The notes below the pieces were generated by a model that was not told the origin of the DNA, did no database searches, and saw only the letters and a list, made by a program, of their open reading frames with translations. This document shows, piece after piece, positions 1 to 12,580 of a DNA stretch of 64,000 bases. Both the position numbers and the translations under genes were made by a program. The DNA is taken from positions 5,677,947 through 5,741,946 of the forward strand of contig OU342811.1 of assembly GCA_910591455.2 (NCBI GenBank), given 5' to 3'. This DNA comes from Pholis gunnellus (Eukaryota > Chordata > Actinopteri > Perciformes > Pholidae). How positions within the stretch are numbered: the stretch's first letter is position 1; every line of letters starts with the position of its first letter.

Positions 1-267
1 TGGAGGATGAGATCCTCAGGTTGGTTTGCTATTACAGTAATAATACTAGTAGATAATGATATGATGACTTACCTTCCTAAGAGTAAGTGATTAAATGTTT
101 TCAAGTCAAACTTTAATTGTTGATGTATGTGAACCCTCTTGTGTTTGTGTTTGCAAAATGTTTTTCTTGGTCTGTCGTGCTTAGTTGACATTGTGGCACT
201 GTCTTGATGTATTTATGTATGTAGGTTGTTTTTTTTATGTCGTATGCTTGCGTGTCTACTCTACCAG

Positions 268-3200
268 GCTGCTGAATGAGGCGACTGGCTCACTGCTGGA
301 CGATGAGCAGCTGGTGAAAACCCTGCAGACATCTAAAGTGACAGCCACTGAGGTTTCAGAGCAGCTTGAGAGCAGTGAACAGACCGAGATCAAGATCGAC
401 ACTGCTAGAGAGGTCAGGAGCAGGCGGCAACCTCCGGGTCTGAAAAGTGCCTTAAATTAGCATTCTTCCTAATGGCAATTGGGGGGGGGGGGGGGGGGGG
501 GGGCGACGACTCCTCTGGTTGCAAAAAGAAGTCTGGTTGTATAGAAGTCTATGATAAAATGACTCTACTTCTCTCTTGATTTATTACCTCAGAGTTTATG
601 GTCTCAATCTCTAGTTTCAAGTCTTCTTCAATACAGCATGATGTTCATTTAGTAAATGACGGTCCATTTAGAGTCAAACAGACCATAAAGCAGGGGACGC
701 TTTAGGGCGGGGCTACTGTGATTGACAGGTTGCTACCACGCCGTTGTCTGGTCTTGGAGCTGTCCATGATTTCATCTTAGAACTTTAACCCTCTCACAGT
801 GTGGTTTCAGTTCATGAAAGTTATTGTAACTTTTTTTGTTTGCCTAAAAATGTCTTGCATTCAGTTGAATTTAGAACCACCCTCATGTGTTATTTCTCGT
901 TGCAAAAAAAACAAGATGGTGACGGCCAAAATGCCAAACTCAAGACTTCAAAATGGCAGTCCACAAACCACTGGGTGATGTCACAGTGACTACGTCCATT
1001 TCTTACATACAGTTGGTCAGGTGTAGGGATGAGGGGATTGGGGCAGCGGAGGAATTAGGTTTTATGATCGACTATCTTTAAGATTTTGGACCACTAGTAA
1101 GACAAAGTGAGCAATTATAAACCAATGGGTTTCTTTCTGGAAAGTTTTGGTGGCCATTTGTTGTAATTTTAGTCTGCATTTTAAAATAATGTTAATGAAA
1201 TGGTTCATTTGCATGTCAGTTTGTGCATAGAGTATGTGAATATGACTTAAAGTGCTCTCTCCTTACAGGCCTATCGTCCATGTGCCCAGCGAGCCTCCAT
1301 CCTCTTCTCCATTCTAAACGACATGGGCTACATTGACCCCATGTACCAGTTCTCACTGGATGCCTACATTGACCTGTTCTACCTCAGCATAAAAAAGAGC
1401 AAGTGCAGCAAAGAGCTGGAGGAAAGGATAGACAACCTCAATGAGTACCACACACATGCAGTATACAGGTGAGCCAGCCCTTTTCATAAATTTGAGTCAA
1501 AGGAATTCCAGTCAGAAAATGTTTTGTATGGACAGAGAAAGACCGTGATGTAGAAATAAGCTGTATAACTGTGCTGACAAACAAAGCTTTACAATCTTGG
1601 CACTTAACATTTACACACACACATACACACTGTTGGCAGCAGACGTGCCATGCAAGCTGCTGGCCTGCCCATTGGGATCAATTTGAGGTTCAGTGTCTTG
1701 CTCAAGGACACCTTGACATATGGACACGAGGAGCCTGTATTGAACTGCCAACCCTGCGATGAGTGGACCTGCTTTACCTCCTGAACCACAGCTGTGAACT
1801 GAGACATACTATAGCAACATAGCCCTTAATGCTAGTGGAGCAAGTAATTGTGTCCTTGATAAAGATGTTTATGTCATATCTTATCAGTTCACTTATTGGA
1901 ATTATAAGTTTGTGATATGATCAATCAGAAACATACACTGTCTTTTTTTTAGTTAACTCTGTATGTTATCCTCTGCAGGTACACGTGTCGTGGTCTGTTC
2001 GAGTGCCATAAGCTGCTCTTCAGCTTCCAGATGTGTGCCAAAATTCTGGAGGCGGCTGAAGAACTCAACATGAATGAGTACAGCTTCTTCCTCCGAGGAG
2101 GACTCGTAAGAAAACAGAGTACACACTCAGACATCTTGTTTTTACCTTATATGATTTGGGATAATCAAACAGGACAAAACCTTTTATTCTCAAACACTTG
2201 GAACACTTAATGCCCCAAGAGAATTTCCACTGTGTATTTAAATGTTGAGCCATGTAGAAGTTATGCTTACCCTTCAAAGACAGCCGACAATGTGTTTTCC
2301 CAAAATGTCCATAGCTATTGCGTTTTCCATAACTACCCTTCCTCTCCAGTGAATGTCTTAATATCTCTGGGGCCTGCTGCTGTATGATTGATGTGTTTAT
2401 GGATTATTTGGACAATGTATTGAAACACTGATGGAAGGATAGTTTGCCTACTGATTAACTGATGGATGTGCTTCTAGGTACTCGATAAGAAGGATCAGAT
2501 GTACAACCCCTGTACCAGTTGGCTGGTAGACTCCAGCTGGGACAACATCACAGAGCTGAATAAGCTGCCCAACTTCCATGGCATCATCGCCTCCTTTGAA
2601 CTTTACCCCAGAGACTGGAACCTTTGGTTCACCAGTGCTGAGCCAGAGGTTGCCACACTACCAGGTCTGTATGCGTTGTGGGAGTTTTTTCCTTCGGTAC
2701 TTTATTACCGAAGAAAATTGTCTCCATTATAAACAATGAAGTTTTGACAAAGTTCAGCTCAGTATGATATTATCCTACATTTCGTTCAGCCTTTCCTGTC
2801 ATTACATCCTTATCTCACAACCCTTTTCACATTTTATGTTAATCAGACATCTTCTCCAATTACTTCCAAACTGCCCTCCCTCACCCCTGAATTCCCTAAC
2901 TTTACCGGTCCACTCAGTTTTCTTTCCTTCTAGGTGAATGGGGGCATAGCTGCGATGAGCTCCAGAAGATGCTGATAGTGCGCTCTCTGCGTCAGGACCG
3001 TGTCTCCCTGTGCGTCACCTCCTTCATTGTTAACAACCTCGGCCGTCACTTTGTGGAGCCGCCTGTTCTCGACATGAAGGCCGTGAGTGTCTTCTGTTAG
3101 TCCCTGTTACTTCTTCCGTCTTGAATATTAGATGTAACGCTTTGAATTGGAATTAAACAAATGTTTTAAGCATTTTATTTGCATTGTTCTGTTTGATTTT

Positions 3201-6200
3201 AGCTCAAATTCTAATTTCTTTCTTTGTCCCTCTTTGCTACTGTCTCTGTTCTCTCTCCAGGTTGTGGAGGAATCCACCAGCAGGACTCCTCTGATCTTCA
3301 TTCTGTCTCCTGGGGTGGATCCCACAGGAGCCCTGGTGCAGCTGGCCGAGGCCTCTGGTATGAGCAAGCACTTCCATGCTCTCTCTCTGGGCCAGGGACA
3401 GGCCCCCATCGCCAAGAGCATGGTAGAGGAGGGTGTCAAGAATGGTACAACACTAATCGCTCTGTCTTTCTTCCTGCTCCTCTGTGTCGGATTCATTCAG
3501 TGGCTAAAAAGTGTCATTTTCTCTCTTACAACTGATTCTTTTAGTGTCAAAAGTCCCTTGTGCTTATTGGGCGTTTTCTTTCTTTTGTGGTCACTGCAAG
3601 ATAACCTAACCACACAACAACAACAACAACAACTAGACTTGAAGTAGAAATATGTAAACAAGTTATGTCAGCCTATCTGAAGCCCTCTGTTTCTCTGGAC
3701 CAGGTCACTGGGTGTTCCTTGCCAACTGCCACCTCTCTCTCTCATGGATGCCTGAGCTGGACAAGCTGGTGGAGCAGCTACAAGTGCAGGAGCCCCACTC
3801 AAACTTCCGACTCTGGCTCAGCTCCTCGCCACATCCTGAATTTCCCATTACCATCCTGCAGGCTGGCATCAAGATGACCACAGAACCACCAAAGGTGCAT
3901 GTGCTCACACACACAGATTTCCAGACTTTACATATCTTCTATAAAGCATACATGATATACATGTCAACAAATATACATGGAAGTTCTTTGAATATTCAGT
4001 TTTAATTTGCCTACACATATTTTACAGTAAGATGTGCATGCCATGCACGTAACAACCTCCATAGTGGTGTTAAAACTGTTAACGCCCTGTTGTTTTCAGG
4101 GCGTGAAAGCCAACATGAAGCGTCTGTACCAGCTGGTGACGGAGTCTCAATTCACCCGCTGCTCAAGACCCGCTTTGTACAGGAAGATGCTCTTCTCCCT
4201 CTGCTTTTTTCACAGCATCCTGCTGGAAAGGAAGAAGTTTTTACAGCTGGGCTGGAACATTGTCTACGGATTCAACGATTCTGACTTTGAGGTCAGAGCT
4301 TTATCTGACACTGAAGGAAACAGTGACGGCTGAAGGCAGAAAGGCCATTTCATACCCTGTCAGAGTGTTTGTTAGACAAATGGATAATGACAATCGATAT
4401 TCAAGTGTATGAGACTATTTATTGAATCTGATCCACAGTCCTTTGCTGCATGTCGTCCCCGCTCTCTCCCCTTTTCCTGTCTTTCACTGCTCTATCGCAT
4501 AAAGGCATATAAAGCTTAAAGAAAATCTTTTAAGAAATGTATGCGACTACCTACTTACTTCCTTTACTTCTTGATCTGTATCTTGGATTTCAAAGTCAGT
4601 CTGTTAAAATCATCATCTTGATGCCCCCCAGGTGAGTGAGAATCTGCTCAGTCTGTACCTGGATATGTATGAGAAGATTCCCTGGGATGCGTTGAAGTAC
4701 CTCATTGCTGAGGTCAACTATGGAGGTCACGTAACAGACGACTGGGACAGACGTCTTCTGACCACATACATCAGTGACTACTTCTGTGACGCTGCCGTGA
4801 ACCAGCCCTCCTTCAAGTAAGACACTTTAACACACACATTCATTATTACACATATACATGTATATTTAAAGAATAGGAATTCGAGCACTCCATACATTCA
4901 GGCAGTGTGTGCTAGAGAACTCTCTGTGTTTTTGTCATTTATATTGGCAGGGTTATGTTTTGCTGCTATGTTTCTAGATCAGTTACTTCAGATGAGATGA
5001 AAATAATCTCTGCAAGGAAATTGGGAATTGTACACCAATGTTTCTAAAAAACATCTTATATCACTGACTTTATATTCTGTCAACCCCATTTATCTGTCAG
5101 GTTGTCCTCCTTAACATCCTATTACATCCCCAATGACGGACCCCAGTCTTCCTACAAGGAATATATCAGCAGGTTGCCGTCCACAGAGCACCCTGAGGTG
5201 TTTGGTCAGCACTCTAATGCAGACATTGCCAGCCAGATCGCCGAGACCAGGACGCTGTTTGACACCCTGCTCTCCCTGCAGCCCCAGGTCACCAGCCCTA
5301 CTGCTGCGGGGGACAGGCCCAGTAGAGAGGATAAGGTGAGAAAGAGGCAAGGTGGGAGAAGTGGAGGGAAGAGATAACCAGTTCAGTGGAAATACACAGC
5401 TTAAATGCAGCACCATTACATTACATTACAGTCATTTAGCTGACGCTTTTATCCAAAGTGACTTACAATTCAACGATCCGACTCTGCAGTTTCTTCACTG
5501 CAAATACTTGTGTGCAGTATATTTGTGAGTTTTCATCTTTTGTACTATGTTTGCAACGTGCCTCCAGGTATTAGAGCTGTTGGCAGAGGTCCGTAAGAAA
5601 ATCCCGCCATTGATTGACTACGAGGGCACCAGTTCCATCCTCCAGTACAACCTCTCCCCTATCAATGTGGTCCTGCTGCAAGAGATCCAGAGATACAATT
5701 CTCTGCTGGACACCATCATGTATGATCTCTATGTCTGTGTGTGTGTTTCTTTGGTTTTGATTGTCAGAATCTCTGCTAGCTATGTGTGTGTCGTAGGCAC
5801 AGTACCTCTATGTGTGTAACTGTCATGTGAAACTAACCATGTGCTAACATTTAGGCAGCAGACTAAGTGGCCGTGGTTGTTAAGCTGAATTTATCCCGTA
5901 ATTCCAAAAACATTCATCCAAATATTATTTGCAATTTGGGTGTGTATCGGTCCTGGGTTGGGAGAAGCTAAAGTGAGATCAAATGACAGTGACTTGTGAA
6001 GGCATTAGCCTGTTTTCCAGATAAAATGAATTGCAATTGTCAATTCCTACAGAATTAGTTTGAGCAAACCCTTCTGAAAGAATTTACCAACACTGTTTCT
6101 TGCCATATTGGCACGTCTATCAGTAGTTAAACCAATTACACAAGTGTATCTAAATTCAATGTAAAAACTAAAACCAGTCATTTTCAAGTGAAACCTGCTA

Positions 6201-8129
6201 CACAAAGAGGCACTAGCATCAAAGATGCAAATCAGTAACAATCGCCCAATCAACTGGCCTGTTTATTTGTACCTCTATGTCCAAATGCACGGTAATCCCA
6301 ATAGATCCAGACTAGATGACGACTAAACACCTACAGTGTGTGTTTGTGTGTTAGGTCATCCCAGGCGGAGCTGGAGAAAGGGATCAGAGGCTTGGTGGTG
6401 ATGTCATCCAGCTTGGAGGAGACTTTCCGCTACATCCATGACGCCCGTGTTCCACCGCTGTGGGAGAAGGTACCAGACCCCCACCTCACTTGAGAATTTT
6501 CACAATTCTTCCACACCTGCATTATGAATGGCTGCCGGAAGCATGTAACTACCGTTGATTCATCCCTCACTGTATATGGCCTCTCTAGGCATACCCTTCA
6601 CTGAAGCCCCTGGCAGCGTGGACCAGGGACCTTTCCCTGCGGGTCAGTGAGTTTGCGCGCTGGGCAGAGACGGCCGAGCCCCCCAAACTGTTCTGGCTCT
6701 CCAGCTTCACCTTTCCCAACGGGTTCCTCACCGCTGTGCTGCAGTCCTCTGCTCGACAGCACAACGTGAGAGTTCACACAGCCACATCCGCACAGGCGGA
6801 AAGACGCTGACACTACATTAAGGAACACCGCTTGTATTGTCTTGTTTGTCTTTGATGGCCATATAATATGAAAGGGGTTCCCAGGTAACTATTTGATTCT
6901 ACAACTGAAGAATAAACTCAAAAAATAAACCTGGAACCTGGATACCAACAGCTCAAATTCTGTTTTTAAATCTTTGTTTTTAAGTTATGTCATGTTTGAT
7001 TTTCACAGCACACATAATGCAGACATAAAAACACATTGGCTTTCAGATATACGCCCTGTGTTGGTTTGGCAAACCCAACCTGCTCAACACTTTTCTCTCA
7101 TAGATTAATCTCAACATCTTGTCCATCCAACAATTAACATGGTGTCAAACTGTTCTTTCAGATATCAGTGGACAAGCTCTCTTGGGAGTTTATAGTGTCC
7201 ACTGGAGATGACAGCCACCTTATTTACCCGCCCAAGGTGACTCCCTCTCCACACATTTCTATTTTCCAAAATGATTTCCATAAATGTAACATCAGACCAC
7301 TGTTTTTCTGAGCCATTATCTTTCACCTGTCATGAGCACTTTCCATCACGTTTTTGATTTCTACTCCAACATTAACTCGGTGTGTTTTTTCCTGAACAAT
7401 TTTCATTCAAAGCAGCAAGCCGCTCCTCTCTCTTCCCGTTCCTCAAAACTACTCTTGCTTTTTTTATTCTTTTACAATTCAAATTTTGAAATATGTGAAA
7501 AAATGTTTTCATTTGTTGTGTTGCTCCCACTTTGTCATCGTAGCTCTTTATTCTCACTCGCTTCATCTTTATCACTCTCTTCTCTGTATCAACTCCTCTG
7601 TGCCTCCCCTCACTTCCTTTTAGCTCTTTGACTCTGTTTCCTTCTGCCCTCCTATCTCTATCTTCCTCTTTGTCCCGTCCCTCTCTCCGTCTTTTTTCTT
7701 TTCCTCTTTCCCTTGGTTTTTACCCCTCCCACTCCTTTTCTTTCACAGTTTCATTTACTTAATGGCCTTTTCTTCCTTGTTTCCTTGCTCATTCCCTCTC
7801 CTCCCTGCCCCCCCCCCTACAGGATGGAGTATTTGTCCGAGGTTTGTTCCTGGAGGGGGCTGGTTGGGACAAGAGTAACTCCTGTCTGGTGGAAGCTAAA
7901 CCCATGCAGATGGTATGTCCCATCCCCACCATCCACTTCAAACCTGTGGAAAAAAAGAAGGGAGCCAAGAGTGAGTTGTTCTTTCCTCCATCCCCCCCAT
8001 CTGTCTTTCCATCTTCCTCCCTTGTTTTGTTTTATTCTAATTTTAATAATTCATCATAGGTTTCTTGTTTTTTCATCTGTCAGTATATAGTTTGTGATGT
8101 CATGCCCTGTCGTTTTGCTGTCTCATATC

Positions 8130-8176
<47 letters not shown>

Positions 8177-8349
8177 GCGTGTGCGTGTGCGTAGGTATGT
8201 ACCTATGTCCGTGTTACTACTTCTCGATGCGTTCGGGGTTGGCGGACCGGCCATCTTTTGTGGTCGGTATAGAACTAAAATGCGGAGCTATGACCCCAGA
8301 CCACTGGATCAAGAGAGGGACCGCTCTACTCATGAGCGTGGCCGACTGA
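268..8349 (+). CDS. dnah2: Axonemal dynein heavy chain 2, C-terminal part (5' end outside window)
   Basis: Sixteen coding exons join in frame: 268-412, 1269-1468, 1979-2105, 2478-2664, 2934-3082, 3261-3444, 3704-3894, 4100-4291, 4632-4816, 5101-5335, 5568-5719, 6355-6469, 6589-6765, 7162-7236, 7823-7970 and 8195-8349 (TGA). All introns are GT-AG. They encode about 871 residues, roughly the last fifth of a heavy chain of about 4,400. Landmarks are NLGRHFVEPPVLDMK (end of the AAA5 region), PLIFILSPGVDPT and GHWVFLANCHLSLSWMP (AAA6), GFNDSDFEVSENLL and the dynein C-terminal domain ending DHWIKRGTALLMSVAD. From memory the wording is closest to vertebrate DNAH2, an inner-arm dynein that moves cilia and flagella. 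The ATPase core AAA1-4 and the stalk lie upstream of the window. The last intron is odd: its acceptor sits at the end of a GT repeat. Family certain; paralogue assignment strong. Confidence 0.93.
481..503. repeat. Poly-G run (23 G) in a dnah2 intron
   Basis: An uninterrupted run of 23 G directly follows the first exon-intron block and sits at the left edge of a repeat-like segment. It could form G-quadruplex structure, and its length is probably unstable or poorly sequenced. Confidence 0.9.
504..1012. repeat. Probable teleost interspersed repeat in dnah2 intron
   Basis: This intronic block has no reading frame of note. Phrases such as ATAGAAGTCTATGATAAAAT near 541 and GGTGATGTCACAGTGACTAC near 975 are ones I recall from a high-copy teleost repeat. 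There is no second copy in this window to prove it, so the call rests on memory of the family. Confidence 0.4.
1635..1797 (+). repeat. SINE-like interspersed repeat, copy 1
   Basis: The block contains CAGTGTCTTGCTCAAGGACA, then a GAGCC...GAACTG...CC core and CTGAACCACAGCTGTGA. The same order (GTGTCTTGCCCAAGGACAC, AGAGCCGGGGATCGAACC, CTGAGCCACAG) recurs at 32255-32415 on the same strand, so this is a dispersed family. It lies in the dnah2 intron between exons 1269-1468 and 1979-2105. Confidence 0.6.
5414..5470 (+). repeat. Short teleost interspersed motif, copy 1
   Basis: The segment holds CATTACATTACAG followed by CATTTAGCTGACGCTTTTAT and CCAAAGTGACTTACAA. A reverse-complement copy is present at 27859-27905. 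From memory this motif is very common in teleost genomes. It is intronic in dnah2. Confidence 0.55.
7540..7822 (+). repeat. Long pyrimidine-rich tract before a dnah2 exon
   Basis: About 280 bases are strongly enriched in C and T on the + strand, ending in a run of C and CTACAG at the acceptor of exon 7823-7970. It acts as an unusually long polypyrimidine tract. Nothing else was seen in this intron. Confidence 0.6.
8129..8193 (+). repeat. (GT)n / (GTGTGC)n microsatellite at a splice acceptor
   Basis: GT repeats grade into three GTGTGC units and end GCGTAG, the AG being the acceptor of the last dnah2 exon at 8195. The usual pyrimidine tract is absent or only half pyrimidine. Confidence 0.9.
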
Positions 8350-8472
8350 AGGCCTTAACTCACACTTTGACTCTCACACTTTTCTACTGGTTACTTATTT
8401 ATTGTTTTAGCTTGTTTCTGACTTCGTCTGCATTTAAAAAAAATGATATTCTTATTTGTGACACAATGCTTT

Positions 8473-8478
8473 AATAAA
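8473..8478 (+). terminator. Poly(A) signal of dnah2
   Basis: The first AATAAA lies about 125 bases after the dnah2 stop codon. A second AATAAA-type signal follows near 8535. The site is inferred from the hexamer only. Confidence 0.6.
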
Positions 8479-8735
8479 CAGCAAATTCAATTTGAAATGT
8501 AAACACTGTGGTACTTTTTAAATGTATTGCATTAACAATAAATGAAGAGAGTCATTCTTTGACACTTTAAAGTTGGTCAGACACAATACTGGTCAGGTCT
8601 CTTTCTCTTCTTTGTTATTTTTGTACTTCCTTTCTGGGCTGTCAGCCTCTTCACAGACCTGCATCAGTTCTTTGATATATGTATATGTGTATGTGTAATA
8701 TGTATTTTAATATTGTCACGTTTGATCCTGTAGAT

Positions 8736-10159
8736 CAGTGGTTCTCAAACTTTTTCTGTCACGCCCCACTTTGGAGGAAGAAAAATGTTCATGCCCCACC
8801 GCCCCAACAAAATGGTCCATGTTGAACTATTATTGAAATAACAACATTTTGTGACTCCTCCATCTGTGCTTTTTCAAATAATAGAATCAAGAAAATTGCA
8901 ATCACTTTCAAGTAAACCAGATTGCTCCATCAGACAAAAACAAATACATTGTGCAATCACTTTGTTAGAACAATGCAAATACAGTTCTATCTGTGCAAAA
9001 AATAACTGTTAACCTGTTTTGAACTGAATATCTTTCCAAGATAATAAAAATAAAGTGCAACCTGTGAAAAACTACACAAAACAAGTTCAAATATTTGGCA
9101 ATAAAGAGTTTTACTGAGTTTTACACTGCATATCTTTTCAAATTTTTTCAACAATAACGTGCAACCTCTGCACAACAAAACAACATGAGTGCAGATATGT
9201 GTGAGCCATATGCTCACACATACCAGGAGCATTTTATTTTAAATATGAGCTTTAAAATGTAGCATTGTGGTGTACTCTGAGAAGAAAACTAAATGATAAG
9301 ACATTTACTTTAAGCAAAAATCTAATTTATTATTCAGTTCAGTTCTATTGTTATCTTCTATTTGCAATTAATATGCATTCAATCCAGTTCAATTATTTAA
9401 ATTAGAATGATAATCTACTCTGGCTAAGGTAGCTTATCAAGAGTAAAATAATAGCTGTGATTTAACTGCACGTGGGACTGTTGGGACTGTTGGTACACTG
9501 GCTGTGGTCATCACAGTGAACAGTGTCTGTCAGTGTGATGAGAGGACACGTGAGCCCTTGTTGCTGTACTTTATCTCCTTGGAGCAGAGGCTGCATTTAG
9601 CATACCCTGCCTTATCAATGTATTGAAAACACTGTGACAGCGGGAAGCTGTAATCACGTCTGTTTAGACCTCCACCTTTATCCAGGCCCAGCTCCACCCA
9701 CATCTCAGCCCTGCGTCAAGCTGCGCTACACAAACAGCCTCCTCTTCCTGAAGCTCTTTGACCTCATCATCTCATCAGTATCTGGGCCTTTCATTCTACT
9801 TTGAGTTAAAACAAACAACCTGCAACCAGATCCGCCGGTGTTCGGGTTTAACGTTAATGAGTGACCGCGTGAGGGGGGGGGGTGGGGGCATGTTTCATCA
9901 CATTACGTGTTTTCCTCCTAAATCGCGATAATGACGAACGTTAACAGCCCACAGAGTTCCGCATGCAGTGGACGTTAACTTAACTTAAGTCTGAACTGTA
10001 ACGGAACATAACGGAACTTAAACTTTAACGGAGGGAAAGACGCTGTAGACATCTTAACGCTGATTGGCCAAGACTCGACACGTCACATCAAAGATGTTTT
10101 ATTGTGAAGATCACAACATCATCTTTTCTCCTCGTCTGACTCCAATCTGAGAAACGCTG
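8736..10159. mobile_element. hAT (Charlie-like) non-autonomous DNA element, tentative
   Basis: The left end reads CAGTGGTTCTCAAACTTTTT, the classical Charlie-type hAT terminus. The right end near 10159, read on the - strand, is CAGCGTTTCTCAGATTGG, which agrees at 13 of the first 15 positions. No transposase frame is present, so this would be a deletion derivative or MITE-like copy. A clean 8-bp target duplication was not found, so the right boundary is uncertain. The block fills most of the dnah2-ercc2 intergenic space. Confidence 0.5.
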
Positions 10160-10161
10160 GC

Positions 10162-10470
10162 TGACAAAGAGTTTAATCCCACGGTTAAATCCCAACTCAC
10201 AAATCCGTTTCTCCTCCTCCTTCAACCATTGAGTGTTAAAAATACAAAGGTAAAAGGCCAGCTAGCAGCTAGCAGCTCTGGCACGTCAAAGAATACACCC
10301 AACATGTCAAACTAAAGATCTGATTGGTTGAAGACTATGACAATCAACAATATCGTCCCCATTCACTTAGACTCCAAAGGGATTCACTTGTGAGTCTGAA
10401 GGCCTCGGGCCTCTCTTCTTACCCAAAGACACAGGGGTGAAATCTGATTGGATAAAAGCTGGTGGTATGG
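10162..10470 (-). repeat. Fragment of the hAT family found intact at 35901-37052
   Basis: From TGACAAAGAGTTTAATCCCA through ATCTGATTGGATAAAAGC this stretch matches, as reverse complement, the segment at about 36068-36550 inside the hAT element of this window. Shared phrases include CACGTCAAAGAATAC and GCCTCGGGCCTCTCTTCTTA. About 180 bases present in the other copy are missing here between AGTGTTAAAAA and GGCCAGCTAG. Confidence 0.7.
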
Positions 10471-10985
10471 CAGCTGATACTTCTGTAATTCTTGCCAGAC
10501 TGCAGCAGGTTGACATTAAATTTGTAAAACGTGGTAAACCTAAATGGTCATGTTAGTTATTAAAAAAGGAACACCGCTATGACGTGCAAGAAGAGGGTCG
10601 CGTGATCGAAAGGGTAGTCCAGATAATTCCTCATCGCTCGTACTTTTACTGTTAAAGCAGTAGAGCAAAAGAAAACAAAGACAAAGATGAATATACAACA
10701 ACATAAAAAGTGGGATAATTTTTACTGTATACATGTGTACAGGTGAGGTGGGCGTAGTACAAGTTGTGCAAAACAAAATACAAATACTGTCAAGTTGGTG
10801 CAGTTATGGATCAAATAATTTAAACATTTTGAAAGACGTGTCCAGGGACGATTTTTGTATCTATATATGTATCATGTATTGTGATTCAAGTCAGTTATTC
10901 TTCACTCTAGAGAAATCACCTTTTTCAGTCAATACGACGCAAGGTCGGTGGAGTGGGAAGAGTTTTGTTTCTTCCCCTTTCCCCT
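10471..10985. other. Intergenic, nothing recognised
   Basis: AT-rich unique-looking sequence between the hAT fragment and the ercc2 promoter region. No coding exon, tRNA or clear repeat was seen. Confidence 0.5.
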
Positions 10986-11010
10986 AAATGTTCTGTTGTC
11001 CCGCGTCCGT

Positions 11011-11024
11011 CCACTAGGTGGCGG
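11011..11024 (+). promoter_or_regulatory. CTCF-like motif upstream of ercc2
   Basis: CCACTAGGTGGCGG fits the CTCF core consensus, about 205 bases before the ercc2 start codon. The following 80 bases (GGTTTGCCAACCGCCAATAA and GAAGAAG tracts) resemble a dispersed teleost repeat from memory, so the motif may be repeat-borne. Confidence 0.4.
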
Positions 11025-11229
11025 TAACGTGCCTCTAAACTGGTTTGCCAACCGCCAATAAACACCGAATAAGAAAATGTCGAAGACGCAAAAGAAGATA
11101 GAAGAAGAAGTCGCTTCATCCTGGAGCGTGTCTGTTGTTTACTTGCCCCAAAGTTATAAATGACGATTTATAAACAGCGAAAGTGACTGAAGAAGAAGAA
11201 GAGCAGCGTCTGCTACACGTTCTGCAAAC

Positions 11230-11525
11230 ATGAAGTTAGTGTTTCATTCACGACAGTAAAGAAAGACACTGTTGATGTTGCTAGCTTGATTACAGCAACA
11301 TCAACCATACCTAGATACATTAGCTGACATGATTGAGCTAAAGTGACATTAAACCCGACACTGCAGTTTATTCCGGAGGTCATCTTAAAGTCAGTCTGTG
11401 TGTTCGTGTTATGAGCGCCAGCTGTGAATGACGGAGCCTGCGTCCACGTTAGCTTAGCTTCATACACATGTCCAAGTTCGTTCACTTTGTAGCTGCTACG
11501 CGAAGCTAGCATCGCTGCGGTGCTG

Positions 11526-11597
<72 letters not shown>

Positions 11598-12549
11598 CGT
11601 TGCAAAGAGGCAGCATGTCTCTCTGCTCTCAGTCTGCAGCGTGTCAGAAGTCACTTATTGTTGTTGTTGTAGGCTCAACATCGAGGGTCTGCTGGTGTAC
11701 TTTCCGTATGACTACATCTATCCGGAGCAGTACTCCTACATGCTCGAGCTGAAGAGGACTCTGGATGCCAAGGTGGGTCGTGTTAATGTGTCGCTCAGTT
11801 TATTTGACAGGATACAGTCAATCCAGTGGGAATAAAGATGGAGCTGGGCAGTTAATAAAAGTAGCAAGACCACAGTGTAGAAATATTTAGACATACAAAC
11901 ACATGATGATCTTATGATGCATTGATGCAGATTAAACTAACCAACAGGATATTAAGGAGTTACAACATCTACAGCAATAAAATGCAACATACACATTAAT
12001 TCAGCAGTGATATTAATCCATAAACATCATGTATAATAGTAAAACACTGACAGGGAACATTTTACTGCACATTGAGTTTTACTTCTCATACTTTAAGTAC
12101 ATGTTGCTGATAGTACTTGCATAGTTTTAGTTTAGGTTGTGAAGATTTGTATTTCTCACAGTGTGGTGTTAGTACTTTTACTTAAGTAAAGGATCTGAAT
12201 ACTTCCTCTGCTGTGTCACTACTGCGGGGAAACTAAGTGAGCGGATTCAGTTCTAAAAAGACGTGGACACGTTTGAGTTTGTCTCTTAGCAACTGGTGAG
12301 AAATTAACCAAGGACACAGTTAAAATGTTTTTCAGTTTTTGTTTTCTACTGCGTCAATGAGAGGACAGCTACACACCGTCAACTTTATGTGTGTTTGTGT
12401 TCAGGGTCATGGAGTCCTGGAGATGCCTTCGGGAACCGGGAAGACCATCTCCCTGCTGTCCCTCATCGTAGCCTACCAAAAGGTGAGTTTAGCTGCGTTA
12501 AAGTGACTTCTTGTTGCTTCCCAACAGCCGATGTCACATAAACACTTTT

Positions 12550-12580
<31 letters not shown>

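Noticed and set aside
11213..11605. A 130-residue - strand frame beginning with alternating Cys-Val
   Set aside because: The start is the translation of a CA/GT microsatellite inside ercc2 intron 1. There is no splice support and no homology.
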